Assembly: GCA_036897095.1 (NCBI GenBank)
Contig: JAYMSP010000087.1
Span: forward strand, 23,476-87,475
Length of the DNA: 64,000 nt
Source of the DNA: Plantago elongata
Lineage: Eukaryota > Streptophyta > Magnoliopsida > Lamiales > Plantaginaceae
Reading direction: 5' to 3'
Below the pieces are notes generated by a model that did not search any database, was not told the DNA's origin, and was given only the letters and a program-made list of their open reading frames with translations. Shown one piece after another: positions 23,264 through 36,673 of the stretch (the first letter of the stretch is position 1; each line of letters opens with the position of its first letter). A program made the translations under genes and the position numbers.

Positions 23264-26200
23264 TTATTTCCATCCCGTAATCCTCTTCGTGATTGGTAAT
23301 AAAGTTACATTGTTCTTTCGAGTTCGCCGTACTACTTCTGTTGGCTGTAATACTGACATTGGAGCCTGGCTATGGTCCTTTTGCAAATCGGAATCTGTCA
23401 GAAGTTTCACCTCATATGCCCCTCTTGTAAAGCCATTAGCGACCTAGTGATGTACAAATTTCAGGATCTTCAAATGAAACAGCAGATACAATGCCAGGAT
23501 GTAAAGACCAAACCACATGCATGTAAATATGTAATCTTTATTAGCTTGTAAAAAATCTGTTTCTATGTATGATGTACATATCAATCCCAGTTTAATAATT
23601 CATGCGGAACAAGTATTCGATAGAAAATGAACTCTATGCCCTATAAAGTATAAACGAGTAGATGAACAGAATTTGGAATAGGTGCACGTATCAAATTTCA
23701 AATGTGTGCAGTTAAATACTACCAAACAGTATTGAAATTATGCAGATGAGTTTAGCATTACTAGTCTGTATTCAGAGGAAATAATACAGATCACATACCT
23801 TCAGGAGAATCCATACCCTGAGAGAACTGCTCAATACTGCTAGTTTTGTTCTCTTGCCAGAGGTTAAATAGTTGCACATGTGCCGATCAGCCCTTAAAAT
23901 AAACTGTGGCCAAGATTTAGGATTTCCAAGGTCCGCTTTATGATCCACTGTTGCCTGATTAAGGAAGAAGAATAACTTCAAATCAAATGAATGATGGGAA
24001 GAACTGTCACCAACTACAAGACTGAGTAGCTTCTCAAGAATGAAAGAATTGATCAATGCATAACTGACACCTAACAGAAACTGGAAGATAGTAAAATGGA
24101 ACATTCAATTATGCGTTATAATTTGTGAATATTTGAATTCTGAAAGATGATGCAAAAGGTGTTTAGCATAATTTTTCCCATGTGTCATACGATTAATTCT
24201 TTGATAAGCCTCGAGGTTGTTTCAAGTCACAATTATACAGAATTGTTCAACTGCTAGCCGAGACCTTCCGAGTGGATCAGAAGGTTCACTGCGAGTTGAA
24301 GGCTGGTAATTATCCAATGTTTTCTTCAATACCTGGTGTTGAAATCACTGCTGCATATTATTCTAATTGATGTTTCACTACTTGCCCAGCGGAACACTAT
24401 TCAAGAGTCTCTATGTTTATTGTTTCATTGAGTTTGATCATTTTTATTTATGCCAACCTACTGGAGATGTATAGGATTGTGTTTACCAGCCAGCATGATG
24501 CTGATCATCTTATAGATAAAATACTCATAGGGGTGTTCATTCATGATGAAATAATAATTACTTTGAGCAGTGCGTGCTGATCTTGCAAACAAAACCACTC
24601 ACCAAAAGTCGGCAGATTTCATGCTCAATTTTAGAAAATGAAGTATCCAAAGCCTCCACTCTACCAGTCCCATGACAGCAGGTGCAAGGTTCACTGATCA
24701 TATATGTCACACTTGGGCGAACCTGCCAAGGAACATAATAAAAGGAATCAGCAACTGAATAGGCATCCTTAAATTAGCCATGACCAAAGTTCTAGATGGT
24801 CGTAAGGAGGTTCAGCACATCTAATCTTGTTCTAGACAGTCTTATAATACACATGAACCAGCAATCAATTTTACGGGCAAAATGTACTCCAGCTAATAAT
24901 ATCTAGCATAGAAATTTCTCAATATTTTTCATAAATATTTCAAGGGGACAACACCTGACACAATATGCACACACATACAACTCCTATGACCGCGTACCAT
25001 TCTTTCTTATTTTTTTTAGGAAATATGTTCTTTTGTTTGGGGTTGGAGGGGTTGAATACAAATTTGACAATACTTAACATACCCGCTTCCGAATTATTTC
25101 CATAAGCCCATGTCTAGATAATTCAAAGACCTTCACAGTTGATCGGTCCCTCTCGACAGCCTTTTTAACTTCTTCATACACAAGCTTCTTATTTGCTGCA
25201 ACAATAATATTGTTAAAAGGCAAAATGCATCCAATTCCTATATAGTTATAACAAAGAAATTCCAATTTTAATCGAATCAATAATTCCATTATCCCTTTTC
25301 CATACATGATGAGTTAATAACATAAAACAATTGCTGGAAAGTAACGGGTAATGCAAAACGAAAAGGTTACAGATGCACCAGAAGATAGAAATCTCAAGAA
25401 ACTGTGCAAACTGTTTTGGGTAAATTAAAACGCATGAGGCGTGGATATGGAATTATAGATAGCAAGTATAACTCTTTAGGTTTACTACAAACTGATAATT
25501 AAATTCTTTCATTCCACAGTAACACTGATAAAACGAACAGAAATCTTCACACAAACTGGTGAAAATTTGTGTCTTGTTTGTAAGTCTACACCTAATAGAT
25601 TTTCTTGAAAACAGAAGGTTTGTGCAGAGAGTTGTAGGGTCAAGCAAACCCTGAGGGCACAAGATTACCTAGTACTTTACTATATCTGCTTCTTTAAACA
25701 ATTAAGAGTTCTTAGTTCATGAATCATTAAAGAATAATTTCTTGTATGCATATCTAACTTTCAGTTCCACGGGGATTATAATAGGAAATTTTAAAAAGTT
25801 ACATAAAAAAGATAACACAAATCAGCACCAGTGTCATTTTATAAAAGCACGGGATTGGGGACTTCAAACAATAAAGAAAATAAAAGTAACATTAGACATG
25901 CCGAGCGTGGCAAGAATAGAGAGGATTCAATATGCTTACAATCATCCCACATATCAATGAAATCTACAACAATTATTCCACCAATATCTCTAAGCCTTAA
26001 TTCCCTCGCAATCTGAAAATAACAAAAATGCCCAGCTTAATATTGAATCTGTTGAAACTCGAATATTTTTCAGTACTAATCATAGTTAAATATGACCACA
26101 AGAGAGAGTTTTCAATTTGGCTGCTTATAACAAATCAAAACAAACAAGATGCACCGCAAGAATGTATTATAGCACTAATCCGAAGTAATATGCACCGGAG

Positions 26201-29200
26201 AAAGTTGCGCACGAATAAACGTGCCTGAAGAAAATGCACATCAGGTTCAGAACACGTATAATTTGGAAAATGAGAAATAGCGCCATAACTTATACTTCCC
26301 ACTTCATGATCAAAAGTCTCATCAAGAAGTGGACTTCTTTAATGCCAGTTTGGGATCATCACATAACACGCAAGGGAAGCATAAGGGTCTTGTGTGAAGC
26401 CAACTAAATCTGACTCAGCTTGCAGCTTTCAGCATTAGCAGTACTTTTTAAGTAAATAATACTCACTCCGTCCCAACTTCATCTTCCCGTATTCCGTTTT
26501 GGTCCGTCCCAACTACATCTTCCCATCACTTAAATGGAAAATCTCTCTCCTACTTTAGTCACTATTTGTCCTACTTTATTCATTCTTTTTCCTACCTTAT
26601 CACAATCTCTCCTACTTCATTCACTTTTTTCTTAAAACTTGTGTCCGACCCCGCGGGAAGATGAACCCGGGACGAAGGGAGTAGCATTCTAAGTATGAGC
26701 AATCAGGGGCTACATGCACCCTTATCTTGTGACATTATGAAGTTTCATAATACCAAATTAAAACTTACTCTAAATTAGAGAGAAATATGTAGATGAGTGC
26801 ATGCTTGTTACTAAGAAATCACCAGAACAGTACAGACACTCTTCTTCCCTTGTATTCTTTTTTTTCTCATTTTTTATCATGTTTTCAAAGAATATGCCTG
26901 CGAAGTCGAATTGTCTACCTACTCAAGGTTTACTTATTTCAGCCACAACAGAAATATGGAAATTATGTCAAAGTTCACAAATATCAATATGATACCTCCA
27001 ACCCATAGTCACCATTAATATGATTCATAATGAGGAGAAATGTTGAATGCAACTGGTTTCCTTAGCTTAGGACGCGAGAGTTATAGCCATTAAGTACGTA
27101 GCATAAAATAAAATTAGAGGGAAACTGATAATGAGTACATGAAATGCAGACAAGAAATTGCTCCAGGTAGTATCATAATAGCATGCATCCACTAATGATA
27201 ACATGCGTCCACAAAAGATGACATCGAACGTAGACCAAATCAAATAGTATCGGAGCTCAACAATGGATGCGAAGAGCAGAGTGTTAGAATTGTATTCATG
27301 AAGTTCATGTGAAAATATATAATAGACGTAGAATTGAGAGGAGATACTTGTTTGGCAGCTGCAAGGTTGACCTCCAGTATAGCCTTTTCTTGTGAAGTCC
27401 CTTGACCCAGCATACATTGTCCACCATTTACATCAATAGATACTAATGCCTCTGTTTGCTCAATCACTAAATAACCCCCATTATCCAGAGGAACCCTGGA
27501 AAAAAAGTGAATAACAGTCACCTAATAGAAAATTTGATTTACAAGTGAATGGTTCAATGTAAGATCCATTAGGAGAATATTATTAAGTAAATTTTGGTTG
27601 GACATGCCACTATATATAAAGGCTGAGAACTGGGGAGTATGATCGTACATGTTAAGCATTTGATTAATTACACCCTCTATCCCGTTAATGATGAAACAAT
27701 TTGGTTTTGCACGCTTTTAAGAAAAATATGTGGTATGTGATTAAGAATGAGTTTAAGATAGAAAAGTACATGTGGGCCCATTAATAATGTGTGGTTAAAA
27801 ATGAGTTGTATTGTGGTGATTATCTCCATTAATGGAAAATTGTTTCATTTTGTTGGGACGCCGAAAATGGAAAAATGTTTCACTTTTAGCAGGACGGAGG
27901 GAGTATATAAAAAGATGTGCTCGTATAATGACTAGAAAAACCTTCTGGTTCATAATGCATATCACAGGGTCAGACACCTTTTAATGAACAGCAGAGCCAG
28001 AAGTCAAGAGCAAATATAGCAGATTAGGTAATCTTTACAGTTGATGTTCTAATCCCTGTAGTTTAGAAATAATAGTCAGTATGGATGAAACCGTATCTAG
28101 AGATTCTATAAGGAACGGGAGCAAGATTATGTGACAGAGGTCAGACAAAGTATGCAATCCGGGGCAAAAAAGTTTTGCAGCAAGTGGTCTGGATGTCTTG
28201 CTTCTAAACTCTGTAGACGCAACCAGATTAAATAATTGATATTGACTGACCTTTTACTGAGTATGTTGTTTATTTCTCCCTCGATGTTGTATTCATCAAA
28301 AAGTGGTGGCTTTTTGCTGTATAACTCGAGTCTCTCACAAAGGTTGGGAGCTATCTCCTGAAGATAGTTGGTAACCTGACAGCAGATGTAACACATAAAA
28401 GGCAGGAACTTGCAACTAGAATAGCATAAAGCTTTTTCACTTTGGTAACAAACAAGGAATAGCTGATCAGGCGCAACAGATGAATATTCATTCTAAATCC
28501 TTGCAAGCACAAAACTAAATGATAGCAGAAACACAAAACAGTCAATCTTTCACATACAAGAGATTTCTATTTGTCAGAACTTAATAACAAAAAATGTTTT
28601 TATCTCCCCATGAATTTGCCACTAGGCAATGTAACTCTGTCCATCGTGGTATTCAAATAAACATAACATTGTCTTAAGGTCTTGAATTAGAATGCTCTTC
28701 CATGGCCATATCAACATGACTAGTACTTATCACTGAACTGACTAAAATACTCAAAAAAAAAAATGTAAGCTCTTTAAAACACAAAAGAATCAAGACATAC
28801 GAAAGCCAAAGGAGCATGATGAATATTAGAAGAAAACAATTGTAGGAACGAAAGAAAAAAAAAAAGTAAACAGCTTAAGTAATATGAAACCGATATCAAG
28901 GCACTGGCATGGATTTGGATTGAGTAGCAGACAGATCAAGCGAGCATGTTCTGAACTTCTCAAGATATCAGGATAAACTTAAAAAACCAGCACAGCACTT
29001 AGATGGCAAGAAAATAAATTAAATGTCCTAACAATCTTAGAACTCCTGTGGCAACATATCATCATACTTTTCCTGTATACTAATGCAGTTTCAGAGTTAG
29101 CATGAACTTCGACAAGCAGAATTTCAAGCGCAATCGATCACCAACCATATCATACATATGACATATCATCACTAGTCCACACAAACTTGTATATATGTAA

Positions 29201-31236
29201 ATGCTCTATAACTATCTTGAATATAGCTGCCCGCCGGACAAGGTATTCATCCGATCAATCACATTTTGGTGAAAAGAAATTGTGAAAAGGAAAAGAGAAA
29301 AAGAAAATAACAGAGAGCAAGAGACAAGCTCCTAGAACATGCATATTAGAGAATCAAAGTAATCGACTCACTCATACCTCATGATATGTCCTTGGAGAAT
29401 CAACTATTAAACTCTTCACCTGAAAAAGAAAAGGTTAGGCTACATCATTAAAACATACATTAACAAGAATTAATCCAGACAATATACGTAAAGGACAAAA
29501 GGGAGAACATGATGTCCTTATTTGAATAGAAAACTTATGACAGCACCTTCTCATTGAAATAATCCTGGACAACAGAGAGTGTTTGACCCATTGCTCTGTG
29601 CAGCATAACTGGGACAGCTCCAGTAACACCTTCTTCTGCAGCAAGAGCTGCAGATTTGGCCTGTTCCACAATGCTTTTCCACGTAGATAGCAGACTATCC
29701 AAGTCCTTCTTCAACTCCTCTAATGAATGACCGGAAGCGACAGACCTTACAGTGAGGCCAAACCCAAGAGGCTGCAATGTTTTTGCTATGACACGTAATC
29801 GAGTCCGCTCAACACCAGTAATTTTCTTCGAAACTCCAATTGTTTTGCAGCGAGTCATCAGTATCTGCAGCATTCAGGATAACTAGAAAATTTTATTATG
29901 ATGTCTTCCAGGCAAAAATGTTAATGCTTTAAGCATTGAACATGGAACAAGACAGTATATATACCCATAATCTGCTTTTCAGCTTTGGACTGGCAGTCAA
30001 CATGGGTCCTTTAGTACCTAGCCCTTCTTTAATAACTTGCACAATTATTTTAGATCCTTTTTTGACTTGCTTCCACTTGCTTCCTTCCGTGGCGATGGTG
30101 CTGGAGTTCTGGTGTACATCAACTAGGTCTCCATGTAGATCTTCCAAGGATGTTTCGCCGCCAGTCTCACGTGCACGTGCCATAACACTTCCATTTACGT
30201 TTTCCTTCATAACTTCTGAAAAATAAAATTGGGAACGATTATCGTGATCTCCAAACTCATCATCAATGCATTCATCTTCATTTAGATCATCATCCATCAC
30301 ATCTGCTTCTTCAACTCCATGAAAAATAGTTCCATTTTGAGGAAAAGCCTTTCCCTCTCCAAATTTATTAGATAGGGAATCACTCACCTCCCTTTCTTTT
30401 GTATGACCTTGAAATGAAGATAGTAAAAAAGGTTCCTTGCTGTCCTTTAAATTTACGAAACATGGCCTGGTGCCACCAATATTTACAAATGCACCACCCA
30501 TGTGTGGAGCTAGCCTTGTTACTACTCCAAGATATACACTGTCACACTGCACGTTGTTTTTCACAGGTTCCAACAATAATTCAACCAGTTTATCATTTTC
30601 TAGAACAGCAATTCTCTGCATGGTACATATAGAAGAATTTATCAAAATAACGGTGGAAATAGAATCCTCCTCAACCTCATCTTTAGAGGCATCTGAATCC
30701 TCCTCAACCTCGTCTTTAGAGGCATCTGAATTCATCTTAACAGTGCAGTCATCCATTAAAATAGCCGATTCAAATAACCAGGGTTCCTCAACTGGATAAT
30801 TTGTTACGAAGCCATTAATTTTTTTGTATTCATTCTTCATCTCATTCACATTATAATCATATTTATCGCTGAAACCAACTATTTTTGAGGATCTGCCAAG
30901 AAATTTTGAATTTTGGACATCACTATCAAGATAATCTACTATATCCGCATGATTATCAATATGGCCTGACACGTCTAAACCAGCAACACTCTCAGATATG
31001 TCAGATGACTGCAACAACCAAGGCTCCTCTACATACTGGTCTCTGGTTGAAAAGGTTTCACCCATATATGATTTCCTTCTAATACTACTAACGTCTCTGC
31101 GATCACTCAAGAAGAGTCTTTTCACCAATGAATTACTACTGCAACATTTCCTAATCTTCTCTTCATCTGTGAAATCACTGGAAGCATTTGAGTTTTCAGC
31201 AGCATATTGCTGTAAACATTCAATCAAAAACACCAT
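23264..31236 (-). CDS. RNE: Chloroplast RNase E/G-like endoribonuclease, catalytic part intact (10 exons)
   Basis: RNase E/G processes polycistronic chloroplast transcripts, with RHON1 as partner in Arabidopsis. Minus-strand exons: to 29965 (first), 29864-29547, 29419-29378, 28375-28251, 27495-27348, 26012-25940, 25195-25083, 24722-24603, 23954-23799 and 23443-23264. Every junction is GT-AG and the frame holds throughout. From the first usable ATG (31236) this gives about 848 residues; the Arabidopsis protein is about 1000. Seen in order: the split S1-like domain (ILINSSICTMQRIAVLE, APHMGGAFVNIGG, KIIVQVIKEGLGTKGP), the 5'-sensor region (GVERTRLRVIAKTL, HRAMGQTLSVVQDYF), the DNase I-like catalytic core with the two Mg2+-binding Asp in VSIDVNGG and IIVVDFIDM, the Zn-link EPCTCCHGTG, and the C-terminal KSWPQFILRADRHM. 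It lacks a plastid transit peptide because the 5' part of the locus looks damaged. Stowaway elements sit in two introns. Confidence 0.88.
26462..26681. mobile_element. Stowaway-like MITE in RNE intron
   Basis: Ends ctcactccgtccc and gggacgaagggag, flanked by TA on both sides. This is the classic plant Stowaway (Tc1/mariner) TIR and target duplication. It lies in the intron between the exons at 27348 and 26012. Confidence 0.85.
27671..27903. mobile_element. Stowaway-like MITE in RNE intron
   Basis: Ends caccctctatcccgt and aggacggagggag, flanked by TA. Internal pairing of atgaaacaatttgg with the mirrored right arm is visible. It lies in the intron between the exons ending at 28251 and starting at 27495. 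Confidence 0.85.
30662..30727 (-). repeat. 33-bp in-frame tandem duplication in the RNE exon
   Basis: Units 30662-30694 and 30695-30727 differ at one base and encode the 11-residue acidic unit DASKDEVEEDS twice. It lies just before the S1-like domain in a poorly conserved linker, so it should be tolerated. The near identity implies a recent event. Confidence 0.8.
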
Positions 31237-31254
31237 TAGCAATATAAGAAATAC

Positions 31255-32188
31255 CTCTTGATGAAGCTGGAAGTAGAAGATGTGAGCTTTTATTCCCTAT
31301 CTGTGACATAAATAAGTGTGCAGCTGGTCTTCTTTTTCTATGCCATCTAAGGTCTCCTCTACGTTCTCTATTTAGCTGGCATGAGGTGCGCTCGAGCATT
31401 GAAAAGTAAACTACAGGTTTCCACACGACATCAGATGACGTCCACATGTCTTCCTTTACAAAACAGTTACACCTGATTTCCGTCATGGTGTCTTCTGATA
31501 ATGAAGTGGGAGCTGAATGAGATAAATTATAGCATGCTCTTATTAATAAAATCAATGCATGTATAATTCTTGTTCTTTTATCATACAAATGATGAAGCAT
31601 CATTATCATTTATCGACTAAAAAAAAAATCAGAGCAATATACCAGACCTATTTATGGCTAAAGCATGCATGCTAACGATTTCTAGAGATGGAGCTATTCA
31701 GCAGGAACGTTACTAGCATCCATCTACATAGATGCATTGTAAAAGTGCCCATGATCATTCTTTGACATCATCAATGCTGCTGATGATAAATTTCAAGGCC
31801 ATACTAACAGGACACCAAGCAATATGGCACATCAATTCAAAATTTCATATGCCACATGTACATAATGACTTGAAATACATGCTAACATGACACCAAACAC
31901 TATTCCTTTTCCTGAAGGTGCCTATACATATGATGTGTTGCTCTTCACAAGCAAAAGTGAATACTCTGGAAGGCAATTGAATAGTGTAACTCCACACAGC
32001 CAGAAGAGGTTATGTCCTTGGAGGCTTCTGGATTGCCTTATGCTACAGAACAACACAATTCTAAGTTCTAACATAGCTTAAGCATCTTTCAGTACTCATA
32101 TCATCAGCCAAGGTGGACACAGCTTACCCAGTTAATAAACACCATTGGTAAGGGGGTTTGGTTCACTGGAAGCTCTGAACCTGAAAGG
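31255..32188 (-). pseudogene. Eroded 5' part of RNE (linker to transit peptide and CBM20 region)
   Basis: The family normally has a transit peptide and a CBM20 starch-binding domain before the S1 part. Here, 31472-31255 (acceptor aatcag, donor g|gtattt) encodes a recognisable end of the CBM20 region (CNCFVKEDMWTSSDVVWKP) and a linker. Its frame does not continue directly into the catalytic exon. Further upstream, 32188-32137 (after tttcag) reads FRASSEPNPLTNGVY, resembling the pre-CBM20 segment, and then hits a TAA. Between them only fragments recall CBM20 (EEQHI near 31945), with stops. No frame with an ATG reaches them from the likely 5' UTR at 32530-32760. Unrecognised small exons remain possible. 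Confidence 0.5.
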
Positions 32189-32872
32189 ACATAAATAAGG
32201 TACAAAGACAAACATAAACGTAACTCGACCGAAAACTCTACTAAAAATTACTGCATATGACATGATAGCAGGAATGCAACTTCATTTTAAGTTTTTAACA
32301 TATCAAATCTCCATCTCACTCCAATACTTAGAGACCTCCATACAACACAGCAAGTTTACTCAATTTGTAGATTAGATTACACATATTCTCCTGCAGGAAG
32401 CACCGAAGCAGCATATAGATAGTACACAGAATCAAACTCAAAAAAAAAAATGATTTCAGTAATTAAAATTAACAATTGCAATAACGTGAGCATCAAAAAA
32501 CTGCGCTCGGTTTCTAATCGAATGAATGGACTAACCTCGAAAACCTAGCACCTAGTTGTCACGCAATGTGAGACGCTATCTATGGCACTTGAGTAGAGCA
32601 TCTATCCGAATTTTTCGAAAAGGTACGAAGAACTAGGTAGAGCGAATTGATTGAATTTTGAAGAAGGAAATTGAAGAATTGGTACCTGGAATAGGATAAA
32701 AAGCTTGCAGGTGACAGTAGCGGACTAGCGGCCGGAAAAGAAGAAGAGCCGATAAGAAAGGCAGAGTGGCTATTGCTGCTATTGTTACACTTACAGAAAG
32801 ATGGGATAAATGCCTCTTTTAGTCATTTTCGTACCTTCTTTTTGTTTTTAGAATATCGCTTCTTGCCTTCTA

Positions 32873-33036
32873 CTTTCTTCGTCCGAACAAATATCCATTC
32901 GTTTTCTGACATGGAATTTTGTGGTGTTAAATATTTAAAAAAAATAAGATGAGAATTTTGCCCGAATAGAAATGAGATATTTGTAGAAGTACAGGTGTAA
33001 AAAGAGTATGATATATTTGTTCCGGAGTGGAAGGAG
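32873..33036. mobile_element. Stowaway-like MITE upstream of RNE
   Basis: Ends ctttcttcgtccgaacaaata and, reversed, ctccttccactccggaacaaa, flanked by TA. It lies about 110 bases upstream of the probable RNE 5' UTR. DNA from 33037 to 33739 shows nothing else recognised. Confidence 0.7.
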
Positions 33037-33739
33037 TAATAACATCGTTTCTTCAACAAATTCTGCTTTCACAAAATTGAAAAAGAAAAAGGAAAAGGAG
33101 AAATATACAAATTATAATGCTCCAGGATTTTAAGTAAGGTTGTACACGGTCAAGCATTTTAAGAAAGACGCACATTATTTTAAGAAATACCCATTTTAAT
33201 AAAATTGGGCATTCTAATTGACATAGATGGCCTTTTAAAGTTGAATTTATCTTTTACGATATTATTTAAAACATTCTAAATAAAATACACTTTAAAAAAA
33301 TAAAAAAATTCGATCAAAATTTTAGTGACGAAATTTTGGACTAATTCGTTGTAATTCACCTTAATTCGGTCAAAATTAACGGAGCCGTCAGTTCCAACTA
33401 ACGGAGTAGTACAATTGAACGGGAAGTTAACGAAAGTTATAAAATTTGTACTATGTAAAATGGTACAACTTAGGTTCATTCATGAATTTTTCCCTATTGA
33501 TAATGGCAGGTAGTATAATAATGGCCAATTCAATAGTTTTTGTGAATACAATCCTAAACGCAAATCACAAATATTAGTTCTAGTTATTAATCTAAACTTA
33601 AAATTTGAAAAAATTGCACTAAAAATCGATTGAACAGTAGATTCTAAAAAAAATCAGAAATAATAGTAAATTCTGCAAATATGGTTTGATATGTCCGTAA
33701 ACAATGCAAATATGTTAGATTCAAGATAATGTTCAGGAT

Positions 33740-34137
33740 TTAATAGCCGAGGAGCACGATGAGCTTATCAGAGAAATAATTCTGCAAAAAAAGTGACAGG
33801 CCGTTTATTGGATAACCTACAAGGCTCCATCCATTTTTTGAATCATACACGCATGATCCACATTTATCATGATCGGGCTCCTTTCTTTTTGTTTTGGTAA
33901 TTATATCACGGTGAATGATGTTCTTAACTTGGTGTGATTTTCGAGACCTGATGGTAGGAGTAGATTGTGAGTTTGAAGTAACTATGGAGTGTCGGAACAT
34001 GGTCGGATACGATCCTGGGACAATCACCAATTCTTGCAAACCGCACGGAAGGAACATTGATCTGTCAGATGCAGCTTGTTGACAATTAAAGCAAGAACAT
34101 CTTGCAGAACATCATTCCATGAACTCATCCGCAACAT
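33740..34137 (-). pseudogene. F-box protein pseudogene
   Basis: On the minus strand a start at 34137 opens an F-box: WNDVLQDVLALIVNKL, then HLTDQCSFRAVCKNW. It runs only 37 codons to a TGA at 34024-34026, just after the conserved VCKNW. The sequence continues in another frame with segments recalling the kelch/DUF295-like part of plant F-box proteins (YDSKNGWSLVGYPINGLSL, to 33740) and then ends. F-box proteins are SCF ubiquitin-ligase substrate adaptors. This copy lacks a substrate domain in frame and is almost surely dead. Confidence 0.6.
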
Positions 34138-34790
34138 CTTAAATAATTCAGCAGGGGACCGCCAACTAGGTAGGTAGGTAGATCAATTCTGTTTGAGAAG
34201 AGGCGCTGCTCGGGTCAATTTGAGATGAATAATATGTCGATCTCACTAATCACCAGACACCAGCTTATATACAATACAAGGATCGATGTGATCAGTATGT
34301 ATATATAGTATATTCAAGTCCTCTCCATGAAGAGTTGGGTTTCTGTTATGTATAATGTAGTATATGACTTGAGTTTCCTTTCTAACTTTTATGATTTCGT
34401 TCTTTCTTTATTTCCTGTTCATTTTGCAGGATCATTTCAACTTTGTACACTTCCTTATCCTAATTAAAACAGAAACTACTACTAATTTATAAAATAACTC
34501 ATTAATTTTAAAATACTACGATTTAACCAAAACACTTTTATATATCAATATCAACTCTCTAACATGCATCTTTCTCTTCCAATCTTCAAACAAACATAAT
34601 CGAAGAATACGTGGGTGGTTATGATTTTTGAACAATTATAATTAAAATTTAAGAGCAATGTAATAAATAAATAAATATAATTTTAATCAAATCATAAACA
34701 CCAAATAAATATTTTTCAATTACTTTATAAAAAATTACAAAAAGAAACGAACAAAACGAATTGTTTTGCAGCCTTGAGGGCCGTCAAACA

Positions 34791-34817
34791 GCCCGTCTAG
34801 CAGCCCTCTAGACGGGC
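34791..34817. repeat. Perfect 10-bp GC-rich inverted repeat
   Basis: gcccgtctag (34791-34800) and ctagacgggc (34808-34817) pair perfectly around a 7-base loop, inside a roughly 80-base GC-rich patch (34771-34855) in AT-rich DNA. No run of T follows, and no gene is adjacent. The larger gap 34138-36673 holds no other recognised feature. Confidence 0.45.
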
Positions 34818-36673
34818 CTTCTGGCAAGCACTGTTCCGACAGCCCCAGGGCAACAAAGCATGTTTCTTGATTTTTTTTCAATTTTTCATAAAATATTAGT
34901 TTATTTAAATATTAGAACGCAATAAATTAATTATAAACAATATAATATGTCAAATTAGAAAAATATATATTTCTTTAAATTTACAATCGTCGGTATAGTT
35001 TAACCAATAAGTGTATAATATATATTTTTTAATTCTCGTATAATATTGTAATGTGTTGATGTAATTAATTACGAAGTTTGAAGTATTGTGGAGTTAAACG
35101 GAACATATAATAAGTATATGGACTAACTTTTATATTTATAATATTTAAAGGCAATATATTAAAATACATCCTGCGTTTAATAATTCCCAATTAAAATAGT
35201 GTGCACCTTTATTAAAATCCTTATCATATCTATATTTCTTATAACAATAATGTGCACATTTCTTTTCGAAAATTTATCTAAGATAAAATTCAGAGCTAAT
35301 CAATCTTAGAATGGATAACCAACTAAAAAGTCTTTCGGTTTGCACAAAAATAAAAATAACGTGAAGAAAGGATTTATTTGACACATTGGACCTAACATAA
35401 TACTTGAAAGGATGTTCATGAGTAACAGTACCGATCTAAATAGTTGGGATTCGACCGATTAGTGATCGAGTCGTTACATAAACTCCTTAAAGTCTAACTA
35501 AACTAAGAATTAATCCAAAAAGAATAAAAGTAATAACTAGAATTAAACAACTTGAATAAATAGGACCCAGTTCGTCTCCACAGCCAGATCATTAGTGAGC
35601 TCTGCCTCCAACTCTGCAGTTTTCAGGAAGTTCGATTTTCTTTTGTGTACAGGGAGGCCAATGATCTAGCTTAACGTCTTGGCCAAATATGGAGTTCCCC
35701 TAATCAATGTTCTAGTTCAGGAAGCACCACCATGCATACGATATTAATACGAAATACGTTAAAATTTAAAATATTAAAATATAAATACGTCAAGAATATG
35801 CTTGGTTAATTATAGTTATATATTTTTATGTTGTGATATAAATAAGTATATGTTAGAATCAGTTCTATCCAGAAAGAAAACAAATTAGAATAACAACATC
35901 TAAAAAAATAAAAATTTATACATATTTCAACTATGCATATTAAATACGTACGTAAACGAAATACGTCAACCATTAAACATTTGCATGCTTCTTAGGTAGT
36001 ATGATATTAGGTTATATAATGGATCTTCAGGTGAATCTTTAAAGATTAATTTCATTTTTAAAACGAGAAATATGATTCGAACTTCCAACTTATAAGTTAA
36101 ATTCTGCACTTCGTTGTCGGGATGAAAGAGTATTAATGCAGCAAGTACTACCTTTATTGGAAGTCAAGTCATAAAAAGTGTTGCATTGTCCATTAAAATT
36201 AGGTCAATTTAAAATTTAAACTAAATCTATTTGTTATAGAGTTCTAGTTTAATTCAGTTTTTCTTTCTTTTCTTTCAAAAACCATACAAAAATCCAACTT
36301 GAATTCAAACAATTTATCTGGAGTTCTATCATAAACAGCCCCAAAAGTGATCAGAAGCAATATGTAACTGTTGCATCCATTTAGTGAAGAAAAAATAGCA
36401 AGCAACAAGAGCTTAGAACAGAAATTCCAATTGGTATACTATATATTAACTGGTGAAATATATAGTTCATAATCACATGTAACAACACCTTTACATACAA
36501 AAGCAAAAGTGCGGTATAATACGTACTTTGAAGGAAAAAAAGAAAAAGGGAAAAAAACTCGAATGTGTTCTCAGTCAACCCAGTGATTCCACACACCATC
36601 ACTTATTCTTGCCAAAAACCAACATTGCCCTTTAATCTTTGCCTTTTTAAGTGTAGACTTTTAACACAGTGGT

